Source: Bacillus methanolicus (GTDB lineage Bacteria > Bacillota > Bacilli > Bacillales > Cytobacillaceae). Taken from it: a DNA stretch of 64,000 bases. The DNA is taken from positions 319,501-383,500 of the forward strand of contig NZ_PNFF01000001.1 of the NCBI RefSeq assembly GCF_028888695.1, read 5' to 3'. Positions 17,081-25,559 of the stretch are shown in pieces. Numbering within the stretch: the stretch's first letter is position 1; each line of letters starts with the position of its first letter. Position numbers and translations under genes: made by a program. Under the pieces are notes generated by a model, which was given only the letters and a program-made list of their open reading frames with translations, ran no database searches and had not been told where the DNA came from.

Positions 17081-18205
17081 TTACGCAAGCACTGCTGCTT
17101 CGGTTTTTGGACGGATTCGCATTTCTGTTTCTTTGTCAAAGAAATGGGCTTTATTCATATCAAATGCAAGTTCCAATTTATCTCCAGGATTGATATCTGT
17201 CCGGGAATCAACACGTGCAACAAATTCTTGGGACTCTATGTTTGAATAAATCATTGTTTCTGCTCCTGTTAGTTCTGACACCTCAACAGTAGCCACAATT
17301 TTTGATCCTTGTGAAGCATCAATAAATATCGGCTCATCATGGATGTCTTCAGGACGGATCCCTAAAATGACATCTTTTCCGACATACCCTTGTTCGCGAA
17401 GAACTTTCATCTTTCCTTCAGGAACAGCGATGGAAGTATTGCCAATAACAAATTTGCCTTCTTCAAGTTTACCGTTAAAGAAGTTCATAGCAGGGGAGCC
17501 GATAAAGCCGCCGACAAATACATTCTCCGGCTTTTCATAAACATCTTTAGGCGCACCAACCTGCTGAATGACACCGTCTTTCATGACAACAAGGCGAGTT
17601 GCCATTGTCATGGCTTCTGTTTGATCGTGAGTTACATAAATTGTTGTTGTTTGTAAACGCTGATGCAATTTTGCAATCTCTGCTCGCATTTGGACGCGAA
17701 GTTTTGCATCAAGATTCGAAAGAGGTTCGTCCATTAAGAAGACTTTTGCATCACGGACAATCGCACGTCCGAGTGCAACACGCTGGCGCTGTCCGCCTGA
17801 TAATGCTTTCGGTTTGCGATCAAGATATTGTTCCAAACCAAGAATCTTTGCAGCTTCTCTAACACGACGATCAATTTCGTCTTTTGAAAATTTTCGAAGC
17901 TTTAAGCCGAAAGCCATGTTATCATATACGCTCATGTGCGGATAAAGCGCATAGTTTTGGAACACCATCGCGATATCGCGGTCTTTTGGCGGAACATCGT
18001 TAACACGCTTCCCATCAATAAATAAATCACCTTTTGTAATTTCCTCAAGACCGGCAATCATTCGGAGTGTAGTTGATTTACCGCAGCCGGATGGCCCAAC
18101 AAAAACAATAAATTCTTTATCTTTAATATGCAGATTGAAATCTTGAACAGCCGTGACTTTATTATCGTAGATTTTGTAAATGTGTTCTAACCTAAGTTCT
18201 GCCAT
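17081..18205 (-). CDS. msmX: Multiple-sugar ABC transporter ATPase MsmX
   Basis: This ATPase energises several carbohydrate ABC importers as a shared subunit. The 374 residues have Walker A GPSGCGKST, the Q-loop VFQNYALYPHM, signature LSGGQRQRVA, Walker B VFLMDEPLSNLD, H-loop YVTHDQ, and the C-terminal TOBE/regulatory domain of the MalK/UgpC group (IGIRPEDI-like at about 285). GGAGGAAATGAT precedes the ATG at 18205. No permease or binding protein is nearby, as for B. subtilis msmX, which is also an orphan next to yxkF. A catabolite-response element lies 23-36 bases upstream of the start. Confidence 0.92.
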   Translation of the reverse strand: MAELRLEHIYKIYDNKVTAVQDFNLHIKDKEFIVFVGPSGCGKSTTLRMIAGLEEITKGDLFIDGKRVNDVPPKDRDIAMVFQNYALYPHMSVYDNMAFGLKLRKFSKDEIDRRVREAAKILGLEQYLDRKPKALSGGQRQRVALGRAIVRDAKVFLMDEPLSNLDAKLRVQMRAEIAKLHQRLQTTTIYVTHDQTEAMTMATRLVVMKDGVIQQVGAPKDVYEKPENVFVGGFIGSPAMNFFNGKLEEGKFVIGNTSIAVPEGKMKVLREQGYVGKDVILGIRPEDIHDEPIFIDASQGSKIVATVEVSELTGAETMIYSNIESQEFVARVDSRTDINPGDKLELAFDMNKAHFFDKETEMRIRPKTEAAVLA

Positions 18206-18227
18206 ATCATTTCCTCCTCTAAAGAAT

Positions 18228-18241
18228 CGAAAGCGCTTTAT
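18228..18241. promoter_or_regulatory. Catabolite-response element (CcpA site) before msmX
   Basis: The sequence CGAAAGCGCTTTAT matches TGAAAGCGCTTTCA at 11 of 14 positions with a perfect core. It lies between an AT-rich -10-like TATAAAT (minus strand) and the start codon, so binding would block transcription when preferred sugars are present. Confidence 0.7.
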
Positions 18242-18374
18242 TTATAGTTTAAAGAAAAGAGGACTTTTTCTGTATGGTCACCTTGCACAAAATTCGTTCA
18301 GCAATTATTAGGCAAAGTGCAACATAATGAAAAAATTCAGATGACTTCTTCAAAAAGACAAGGATGCGTTTCCC

Positions 18375-19280
18375 TTAAATATCATTTATCTCTGTCAGCA
18401 AGCAAGCTAAATAAACAGTAAAAGCCCCATAAAAATCTTTTAAGTTGATTCCTGTTTTTTCAATAAACTTTTCAATTCGGTATTGGAGGGTATTACGGTG
18501 TATATACAATTTTTTGGCAGTTAGTGATGTGTTCAGATTGTTTTCAATAAAAAGTTTAACTGTAGCAAGAATATCATGGTCATCCTTTAAAATCGGCAAC
18601 AGCGTCCCGGTTAGGATTTCTTTCAATTGGGGATCCAGTTTTTCGGCAAGCAAAACAGGAAACACTTTTTCAAAAGTAATGATCCGTTCTTTTAGCAAGA
18701 GCTTTATTCCCTTTGTGAAAAACTGAAAGTCTTGTTGAAAGATTTTTGCAAACTGTTCAGATAGAGATCTGAATTTTCCCGGGTAAAGATAGATATTAAT
18801 AAAAAAATCACTCTCGAAAGTATTGACAATTGAGACAAAATTTTCTTCAGTCAATAAGTTTCCTTTTTTTTCTTCCACAATAACTCCTCGTGTTTCCGAA
18901 AGCCAAATGACAATAACATCATCGGAAAAAAAACCTCTGATTGCAGCCTCAAATTCCTGATTATCTGTTTTCGTTCCCGTATATTGAAAGCAGATCGTTC
19001 TGAACACTTTTTCTTCGTCGACTGGTATACTGCCGTTCTGGAACAGAAAATCGCGCCATTTTCTTGCTAGTATATTTTTTTGTGAGTCGATAAAGGGATG
19101 AGAGTTTTCCGGATAGAGAGTTCGCAATAATTCCAATTCTTTTTTGCATAGATCTTTTTTAGGAATACAAAGCCAACTGCCAGTTCCATCGGAAAAACAG
19201 TGGTATTCAGCAGACAAATGGCCGGAAACAGAGTCGGTTATAAATGCATTCGGGTATAAAGTCAGCAAACGGTTGAACAT
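18375..19280 (-). CDS. yxkF: PucR/CdaR-type helix-turn-helix regulator, YxkF-like
   Basis: The 301-residue protein ends in the HTH_30 helix-turn-helix typical of PucR/CdaR regulators (NLNTSLTAKKLYIHRNTLQYR, then IEKFIEKTGINLKDF). The long N-terminal part is a putative ligand or signal domain with no motif I recognise. The ATG at 19280 is chosen because GGGG lies about 7 bases upstream; an ATG six codons earlier has no site. B. subtilis yxkF adjoins msmX in the same way, which supports the name. A role in regulating the sugar ATPase is only a guess from position. Confidence 0.75.
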   Translation of the reverse strand: MFNRLLTLYPNAFITDSVSGHLSAEYHCFSDGTGSWLCIPKKDLCKKELELLRTLYPENSHPFIDSQKNILARKWRDFLFQNGSIPVDEEKVFRTICFQYTGTKTDNQEFEAAIRGFFSDDVIVIWLSETRGVIVEEKKGNLLTEENFVSIVNTFESDFFINIYLYPGKFRSLSEQFAKIFQQDFQFFTKGIKLLLKERIITFEKVFPVLLAEKLDPQLKEILTGTLLPILKDDHDILATVKLFIENNLNTSLTAKKLYIHRNTLQYRIEKFIEKTGINLKDFYGAFTVYLACLLTEINDI

Positions 19281-19298
19281 ACCATAACCCCATATCAT

Positions 19299-19587
19299 TT
19301 AGATGAAAGCAGATTATTTTTATTATAACAAACGTAATATCTCTAATATAAAAAAGAAGCACCAAATCCCTTTCAAGATAAGGTACCTATTTTCTATGGA
19401 AAAGGGGAGGAGCTACGCTAACAAAGATAGAAATGCTAACTTAACTTTAGCAAGATACTTGTTTAGCTTTGTAAATATTTGGAGCTTTGCTTCGCTCACA
19501 CCGCCTTATTATGTTGGTTCTGTTTTATAATGAAAGCTATTTACATGTTAGGGTTGGGAGTTTGAAACTAATGTACGTTTTTGGTTC
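19299..19587. other. Gene-free region before the yhe cluster
   Basis: An open frame at 19303-19530 on the plus strand lacks a ribosome binding site and reads as low-complexity AT-rich sequence. No hairpin, repeat or strong promoter stands out. Confidence 0.5.
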
Positions 19588-19776
19588 TTATTTTGTTTCA
19601 TGTGGCGGGTTTTCCTGATAGAGATCTCTTGCTTCTTCAATATTTGGGGTAGTGTTAAGCCGATGGACTTGACCTCCTGTCATCCCCTCATTGATCATAC
19701 GGTCAATATCCAAATAAACAGAGTCGCGGCCTTCGTATAAAACATCTTCTAAAAATTTGTGCCCGTGTTTTTTCAT
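19588..19776 (-). CDS. Small conserved-looking protein of unknown function (62 aa)
   Basis: CTGGAGGACAAT directly precedes the ATG at 19776, a strong translation signal. The protein is soluble and acidic, with KKHGHKFLEDVLYEGRDS, then DIDRMINEGMTGG and NIEEARDLYQENPP. It has no cysteine pairs or membrane segment. It lies downstream of the last YheC/D gene on the same strand (82-base gap). A spore-related role is possible from position only. Confidence 0.65.
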   Translation of the reverse strand: MKKHGHKFLEDVLYEGRDSVYLDIDRMINEGMTGGQVHRLNTTPNIEEARDLYQENPPHETK

Positions 19777-19857
19777 ATTGTCCTCCAGAAAATTGTTTTC
19801 TTTATTTTTTGAGGAGGCATGATGTCTTATTCATAAAATTAGCGGAAAGCTTTTCGA

Positions 19858-21039
19858 TCAATAAAATCCTGTAATCTTAAAGAAGAGACTGCACAAATTT
19901 TCGACGCGTTTCGATTCAATTTCTTCCTCGTCAAATTTCATTGGTTTTGAATTGATTTCGTAAACATAGTATTGGCCTGTTGTTGAAATTCCCGCGTCAA
20001 TCGAAAATTCCCCAAAAAAGCCAAATTTCTCTGACAAAAGATTTCCGCTAAGATTTACAATGGTATTAATAAATTGATCGTGGTCGGAATTTCGAACCTG
20101 TTCAAATGGAATCAGCTCTCCGCCATTAAGAAGATGCGTAGTTAATTGATCGCATTCCGCCTGCCGAACTCCGACACCAGTTACTTGATATTGTTTACTG
20201 TCGCTATGGGCAAGAATTCGAAAATCAAATCGTTTGCCATTTTTCAAAAAGGGGATAATTTCTTTTTGAGCTAAATATTTTTTTTTCATCAAAAGCGGGC
20301 CCCATTCTTCCCAGAAACTTTCGAAGTTCGAATAAACAGTTTTCTTGTCTTTTTCTTCGAATAGAATGTTCCTTTTCCCTATATTTTTTAGGCGAAAAAT
20401 ACCGCTTCCCTTAGAGGACAAGCAAGGTTTAAGGTACAGGTTCTTATGTTTTTCAAAAAACGCGTGGAACGACATATGATCAATGAGAATTGTTTCGGGA
20501 AAATAGACGGAAACTTCAGGATCGGTTACTGCCGCACTGTATAAATCATATTTATCGATAAAGCCAGGATTGAAAAAGGGAACCTTATTTTCCTTTAGCT
20601 TATTAAATGCTTTAATTGTTTTTATTGAATTTTCAGATTTTCGGAAAGGAATCCGGTTGTATACAAGATGAGGAAGCGGGAAAGAAGCCTGAATCCATTT
20701 TTGTTTGGAAGGTATATATAGATAGCCATCTGCACCATCATTTTTTAGAGACTCGGAAGTAAAAATAAAAGATAGGCCCCCTTTTTGAATGATTTCTGTT
20801 TGAATGGAAGCAAATAAGGGGCCGTTTCCTGCTAAACGGCCGTCATTTCTTTCGGCGGCCATAATGCCGATTAACGGGCCGGCGTTATGATCTTTTCGTT
20901 TTAAATGGAAAGAGAAATTTAATGGTTCATTTACTTTTTCTGCAAAAGGAACATGTATTTCATTTTTTCCGAAAGTAACTGCGGCGTCTTTATAGGTATG
21001 AAACCATTTTTTATTTCCGGTGTGATAAGAGAGCATCAT
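19858..21039 (-). CDS. YheC/YheD-type ATP-grasp protein, fourth copy
   Basis: This 393-residue protein belongs to the spore-coat-associated YheC/YheD family. It has an N-terminal domain with GPLIGIMAAERNDG, then LVYNRIPFR and LKPCLSSKGSGIFRL, the ATP-grasp nucleotide loop, and ends with GEFSIDAGISTTGQYYVYEINSKPMKF, holding the metal-binding Glu/Asn. ATGATG at 21039 overlaps the previous stop by four bases (ATGA), so translation is coupled. ATP-grasp enzymes ligate a carboxylate to an amine through an acyl phosphate; the substrate in this family is unknown. Divergence from the other three copies suggests a separate function. Confidence 0.85.
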   Translation of the reverse strand: MMLSYHTGNKKWFHTYKDAAVTFGKNEIHVPFAEKVNEPLNFSFHLKRKDHNAGPLIGIMAAERNDGRLAGNGPLFASIQTEIIQKGGLSFIFTSESLKNDGADGYLYIPSKQKWIQASFPLPHLVYNRIPFRKSENSIKTIKAFNKLKENKVPFFNPGFIDKYDLYSAAVTDPEVSVYFPETILIDHMSFHAFFEKHKNLYLKPCLSSKGSGIFRLKNIGKRNILFEEKDKKTVYSNFESFWEEWGPLLMKKKYLAQKEIIPFLKNGKRFDFRILAHSDSKQYQVTGVGVRQAECDQLTTHLLNGGELIPFEQVRNSDHDQFINTIVNLSGNLLSEKFGFFGEFSIDAGISTTGQYYVYEINSKPMKFDEEEIESKRVENLCSLFFKITGFY

Positions 21040-22403
21040 TTAAATATTTCCTCAGGGTTTTTTATTGCCATTTCCGTAAGAAAAACAGCAAATGCCAATG
21101 AACATGTACGGGTCAGCAGGTCAAATTTTTTTAATTGCGGATGTTTAAAAATAGATCTGCCAGGCTTGGAATTTGCTTCAAACAACCATACATCGCCATT
21201 TCTGTCAATTCCCATATCAAACCCGATCTCACCGATGATACCTTCCATCATATTTTCAAGCACTTGACTCAAAGTAAGAGCGGCATTCGTTAATTTATGA
21301 ATGTAAATGTCTTTCTCTTCATTGTTAGGAAAAATTTCTTCTAGCGTCTTAATGGTGCCTCCATTATTGATATGAGTAGTTACACTGCCCGAGCCTGCTA
21401 CTTTGGCGGCAATGGCACTAATTCTCCAGGCGCCGTGTTCATCTTTATTCGTGTGAACACGAAAATCGACCTGCCGTTTATCTATTCTTATAAGATGAAT
21501 CCCTTGCTGTATAAGCAAGTTTCCTAGTTTTCGGTTAGTAAACACACGGCGGACAAGCCCTTCAAGGCTTCCTGATTTTACTAATTTATTTTCGCCCAAA
21601 CTATTTCTGAAGCGGCAATAATAACTGCCATCTTTTTTATCATAAAGTATTTGGTGAATCCCCATCCCGAGGCTGCCGTTTATCGGTTTTACATAAATAT
21701 GCCCGTATTTTGCAAGCATTGATTCCATTAATGAAAAGGAGATGAAAGGGTGCGTTTCAGGTAGAAAGCGGCTGACGGTATCATCCTGCACAAGCCGTTC
21801 GTATACATCCAATTTATTGAAGAATCCCGGATTGTACCATGGAATTAAATAATCATTTTGCATGCGTTCTTTTATCTTTCTTAGTTCTGAAAGTCTTTCC
21901 GTTTTGCGATTCGGCAGCCTGTCATAAACAACATTAGGAAAGGGAATCTCGATCATTTCCCACCCTTTTTGTTGATAGAAGTAACCTTTGATAATGCCCT
22001 GATCCCAGTCAATATGCTGTTCGCCAAAGACAAACGCCAATGCGCCAACCTTATTTTGAACTGAAAGGAGCTTTGCAAAGAAGAGTGTCCGTTCGCCGAT
22101 CGGCCTTAGAAGGAAAGGGGAAAACCCGGCTGTAAAAATGCCGACAAGCGGTCCAATAAATAAAGTATCATTTTCAATGAAAACATGGAGCGGTATCATT
22201 AAATCCGGGAATTTTAATTCTGTTTGAATATCCTTGCTGATACAGATTTTATTTTTGTTATCTGGGTGAGGAATAAATTGTGCATTCACTGTTTTATTTC
22301 CAAAGGCGATTGTTTGTATTTCAGGCGAAACGGACAGATCGTTTGGATAAAAGACAGTTTTTGTACAATCATCGACAATTTCAATGGGATAACGTTTTCT
22401 CAT
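21036..22403 (-). CDS. yheD: YheC/YheD-type ATP-grasp protein, third copy
   Basis: The 455 residues include GPLVGIFTAGFSPFLLRPIGER near 110, VVYDRLPNRK, IYVKPINGSLGMGIHQI (ATP-grasp loop) and EIGFDMGIDRNGDVWLFEANSKPGR at the end. The last segment carries the E-x-N metal ligands. Length equals B. subtilis YheD (about 453). The ATG at 22403 has AGAGAGGAAAC at good spacing and overlaps the preceding gene by 23 bases; a longer frame to 22469 lacks a site. It is part of a four-gene overlapping operon. Confidence 0.85.
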   Translation of the reverse strand: MRKRYPIEIVDDCTKTVFYPNDLSVSPEIQTIAFGNKTVNAQFIPHPDNKNKICISKDIQTELKFPDLMIPLHVFIENDTLFIGPLVGIFTAGFSPFLLRPIGERTLFFAKLLSVQNKVGALAFVFGEQHIDWDQGIIKGYFYQQKGWEMIEIPFPNVVYDRLPNRKTERLSELRKIKERMQNDYLIPWYNPGFFNKLDVYERLVQDDTVSRFLPETHPFISFSLMESMLAKYGHIYVKPINGSLGMGIHQILYDKKDGSYYCRFRNSLGENKLVKSGSLEGLVRRVFTNRKLGNLLIQQGIHLIRIDKRQVDFRVHTNKDEHGAWRISAIAAKVAGSGSVTTHINNGGTIKTLEEIFPNNEEKDIYIHKLTNAALTLSQVLENMMEGIIGEIGFDMGIDRNGDVWLFEANSKPGRSIFKHPQLKKFDLLTRTCSLAFAVFLTEMAIKNPEEIFK

Positions 22404-23481
22404 TGTATCGTTTCCTCTCTTTCTGGTTTGATTGGCTGATGAAAGATGCATAGCAAAGGGGCGCTTCAAACAATTGTTCTGAAATTTCCGGTCTGGTAGC
22501 TAAAATCACTTTTCTTCCAGGTTTTGAATTGATATCTAAAATCCAGATTGCCCCGTTTTTATCAATCCCAATGTCTACTCCCAATTCAAATAAAGGTAAA
22601 AACGCTCCTTCAAGAATTACAGGAATATTGGCTAAAATCTCATCTAATTCTTGTTGAAGGTAATCCTGCAGAGCAAATTGAAGGGAGTCGACCCAGTTCT
22701 TAAAGTTCGTAACAGTTCCGCCCGCACTTAAATTCGAAATAATACCGCCTTTTTTTCCGGTACGAATTCCCCTTCCTCTTTCAAGCCAGTTTCCGAGTTC
22801 ATTTTTTTGCAGCAGCACCCTTATGTCAAAAGGAAAGCCCTCGTCATTCGTTAACTCAAGATAAGGCTGAATCATGTACTTTTTTTTCTTAATTAATTCA
22901 GTCAGCCATTTTATAGCCATTTCTTTATTTGAAATAGTGCGAACGATCTGTTGTCTCTGTTTTTCTGTCTTAACAAGTATATGATTGCCGGTATTTTCAA
23001 GATAAAATATTCCGCTGCCTTGAGAGCCGTTAACAGGTTTGATTAAAATTTTTCTCCGTTTCCTTAATTCGTGGAGGATATCTGCCGGAGAAGATACCGG
23101 TTGGGAGTAGGGCAAGTAGGCTGATATATTAGAATGTTTGAGGACTTCGTATAATTCTAGTTTATTAGGTAGACCGTATCCGAGAAATTGGATGTCATCT
23201 CTGTCTTTCAGCCAAGATGCGATCGTCATACATTGTTTTGAATGGTTATCATCGCCATAAAAACAGCGGTCATAGATAATTGAAGGCACCGGAAACTCAA
23301 GAGTGGTCCAGCAATCATTTTCGGAATCATATATTTCCCCAGTTACAAGCGTGGTTGACGGGTTTATATCAGTTGGCACAAAACGGCAGCAACTGATTCC
23401 ATACTTTGCCGCGCGTCTGGCTATTTCGGTAAAATAGCCTTTTTCACTCGTCAAGTGCAAGGACATAAAACCAAGGTACAT
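22381..23481 (-). CDS. yheC: YheC-type ATP-grasp protein, second copy
   Basis: This copy is 366 residues, the length of B. subtilis YheC. It lacks the roughly 90-residue N-terminal domain of the longer paralogues and begins near the family motif region with YLGFMSLHLTSEKG. The ATP-grasp core is clear: IIYDRCFYGD, LIKPVNGSQGSGIFYL, ELGVDIGIDKNGAIWILDIN and SKPGRK. GGAGGAAACATC precedes the ATG at 23481. The gap to the upstream copy is 20 bases and the 3' end overlaps the next gene. Confidence 0.85.
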   Translation of the reverse strand: MYLGFMSLHLTSEKGYFTEIARRAAKYGISCCRFVPTDINPSTTLVTGEIYDSENDCWTTLEFPVPSIIYDRCFYGDDNHSKQCMTIASWLKDRDDIQFLGYGLPNKLELYEVLKHSNISAYLPYSQPVSSPADILHELRKRRKILIKPVNGSQGSGIFYLENTGNHILVKTEKQRQQIVRTISNKEMAIKWLTELIKKKKYMIQPYLELTNDEGFPFDIRVLLQKNELGNWLERGRGIRTGKKGGIISNLSAGGTVTNFKNWVDSLQFALQDYLQQELDEILANIPVILEGAFLPLFELGVDIGIDKNGAIWILDINSKPGRKVILATRPEISEQLFEAPLCYASFISQSNQKERKRYNEKTLSH

Positions 23482-23501
23482 TATGATGTTTCCTCCTTTA
23501 T

Positions 23502-24860
23502 TTATAAATATTTAAAAGCAAGTGCTGTGCTGTAACATACAATCGCTCTTGCAGAAGGCCGGATTTTTTTACCAGGTTCTTCAAATTTTTTAGAAGGCTT
23601 TGAATTTACCTCAATAATCCAGACATGACCCGACGGATCTACTCCCAAATCAATTCCCAGCTCTCCGGTTTCTCCGTCAGATTGCTGTTCAATAATCGCT
23701 GCACACTCAACAGCAATCTCTTTCATTAATGCAAATATTTGTAAAGCAACTGCACGATCAAAGTAATTAGCAAGAGCTTTTAATGGTTTTATCATTTCGC
23801 CGCCCCTTGCAATATTCGAAACAAATTGTTGCAGAGCAGAAATTCTTGCAACAGAAGAAGTGACTATCCATGACTCCTGTTTGTTTTTATGGCATAAAAT
23901 CCGGAAATCAAGTTTCCTTCCATCATACGTAATCAACGGGATTTCTTGCTGTATTAAATAAAGGCGCCTCTTTGTCTGTTTTTCAAGGGCTTCCAATAAC
24001 TGTGTCAATGAAGGCAGGCTTGTTGAATTCTCATTAGTTCCTGCAGATGTTTTAAAGCAGAATTCAGTGTTGTGCTTACTTAGTCGAATAATATTCCGCC
24101 CCTGGCTGCCATGGACTGGCTTAAGAAACACCGAATGATGTTCATCAAGCATGTTTTCTAAATTTTCTTTTGAATAAAGAGACGTTTGGGGCAGATATGG
24201 ATGCATATGTTCTTCCAATAACAACATACGATGAACCTCCCATTTTGAGAGGAATCGATAATTAAAAAAGGAAATATTTTGTTCCTGAACATACTGGTAC
24301 AATTGTTGAAATAATTCTCCATATTCCAGCCTTCGCGAATGGATCCGATTATAAATGACATCCGGAAGCGGAAAGGTTCTTTTCGTCCAGTAATCATCTT
24401 CAAAGCAATAGCCTGTTATACTTTCCTTGCTGAAGTCTCTTAAAGTGAAAACATAAAACAATCCGCCGATTTCAGAAAGTCCGTGGTGAATCTCTTCGCA
24501 AAATGCGTGAACGGAACGAAAATCGGGAGAACCGTCTTCGTTTTCGCTTATCTCTGTAAGCAAGGCGATGACCGGTCCGAGAATAATGGTAAAATTTTGC
24601 GGACTATAATGAATGCAAAATGTACCTTTAGGAAGCATAATTTTTTTCATCAAACCTTCAGGAAGAAAAAGTTCATTTGGAGAGCAATCTGATTCGATGG
24701 CTTTTACGTTCACAGATTTTCTTCCAAAACAAAGATTTAGAAACGTGCGGTTTTTTATGTTTAATTTTTGCATGAGCTTTTTGCTTGCATAGATAGAATC
24801 TTCTTCATTATGAATCGTTGTTGAAGGCTTTACCGTAATCGAATAAATGGTAAAAGTCAT
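23502..24860 (-). CDS. YheC/YheD-type ATP-grasp protein, first copy of the operon
   Basis: This 452-residue, full-length YheD-like protein has an N-terminal domain (LNIKNRTFLNLCFGRKSVNV), GPVIALLTEISENEDGS, VIYNRIHSRR, VFLKPVHGSQGRNIIRL (nucleotide loop) and ELGIDLGVDPSGHVWIIEVN followed by SKPSKKFE. All core ATP-grasp residues that I can recognise are present. It leads the four-gene run; a possible mother-cell promoter lies 70-95 bases upstream. The start at 24860 has GAGGAACAGCT just before it. Confidence 0.85.
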   Translation of the reverse strand: MTFTIYSITVKPSTTIHNEEDSIYASKKLMQKLNIKNRTFLNLCFGRKSVNVKAIESDCSPNELFLPEGLMKKIMLPKGTFCIHYSPQNFTIILGPVIALLTEISENEDGSPDFRSVHAFCEEIHHGLSEIGGLFYVFTLRDFSKESITGYCFEDDYWTKRTFPLPDVIYNRIHSRRLEYGELFQQLYQYVQEQNISFFNYRFLSKWEVHRMLLLEEHMHPYLPQTSLYSKENLENMLDEHHSVFLKPVHGSQGRNIIRLSKHNTEFCFKTSAGTNENSTSLPSLTQLLEALEKQTKRRLYLIQQEIPLITYDGRKLDFRILCHKNKQESWIVTSSVARISALQQFVSNIARGGEMIKPLKALANYFDRAVALQIFALMKEIAVECAAIIEQQSDGETGELGIDLGVDPSGHVWIIEVNSKPSKKFEEPGKKIRPSARAIVCYSTALAFKYL

Positions 24861-24927
24861 AGCTGTTCCTCATTTGCTCTTCATTGGTGATTACAAAAAT
24901 TTTTGGATGGACAAAAGCTGACATAGC

Positions 24928-24954
24928 ATCGTATGACATGAATAGGCGGATTGT
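24928..24954 (-). promoter_or_regulatory. Candidate mother-cell (sigma-E/sigma-K) promoter of the yhe cluster
   Basis: On the minus strand CATACGAT (24928-24935) lies 17 bases after an AC at 24953-24954, near the sigma-K pattern (AC, then CATA---TA) and the sigma-E -10 CATACAAT. Both boxes are partial, so the call rests on the known coat association of YheC/YheD. Confidence 0.35.
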
Positions 24955-25059
24955 GCTTTTACATGTTAATTAACAATTGTTCTTAGGCGAACGTCCTCGC
25001 AATTCCTTTCATAGTTTGTTATAGTGTAGTGAAGTTGTTAAAGAATAGGAGTGGATAAA

Positions 25060-25416
25060 ATGGCTGTCAATTTATTTGATTCTGCATATGCAATGGAGAA
25101 TGCGATTCGCCAGAGCGATGAATATGTCCTTTTAAGAAAGTTTTATAACGAAGTGAATGAAGATGAATCTGCAAGGAGAATGTTCGAAAATTTCCGGAAT
25201 ATTCAATTACACTTGCAGGAAAAGCAAATGATGGGTCAGGAAATTACCCAAGAAGAAATAGATCATGCCCAAAAAGCAGTGGCACTTGTTCAACAACATG
25301 ATAAAATCTCAAAATTAATGGAAGCCGAACAGCGGATGAGCATGGTCATTACTCAATTAAATGAAATCATCATGAAACCTCTTGAAGAGTTGTACGGAAA
25401 TCCAAACAACCAATAA
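25060..25416 (+). CDS. yheA: YlbF/YmcA-family protein YheA
   Basis: This 118-residue helical protein belongs to the DUF964 (YlbF/YmcA) family, whose YlbF, YmcA and YaaT members act together in RNase Y control and development; the role of YheA itself is not known. The sequence opens AVNLFDSAYAMENAIRQSDEY, followed by MFENFRNIQLHLQEKQMMG and ends EELYGNPNNQ. Length equals B. subtilis YheA (117). AGGAGTGGATAAA precedes the ATG at 25060, and TATAGT at 25020-25025 is a likely -10 box. Confidence 0.88.
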   Translation: MAVNLFDSAYAMENAIRQSDEYVLLRKFYNEVNEDESARRMFENFRNIQLHLQEKQMMGQEITQEEIDHAQKAVALVQQHDKISKLMEAEQRMSMVITQLNEIIMKPLEELYGNPNNQ

Positions 25417-25421
25417 TGATT

Positions 25422-25442
25422 GGGGTCTGACCTTCAGACCCT
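25422..25442. repeat. GGGTCTGACCC-family inverted repeat, copy 2
   Basis: GGGTCTG and CAGACCC form a 7-bp stem around ACCTT, five bases after the yheA stop codon, followed by TTCCTTTTG. It probably terminates yheA. Confidence 0.7.
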
Positions 25443-25559
25443 TCCTTTTGTTTGTTCTAATCCCTTCCGCTTCCTTTATGTGCATGTTCTATTCCCCTTT
25501 CGTTTTACATAAATTTGATATAGGGACGTTTACACCAATGAGTGAGGGGGCATGAAGGG

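Noticed and set aside
19303-19530. 75-codon frame upstream of the yxkF-like gene
   Set aside because: It has no ribosome binding site and a low-complexity Lys/Asn/Tyr-rich product typical of AT-rich non-coding DNA.
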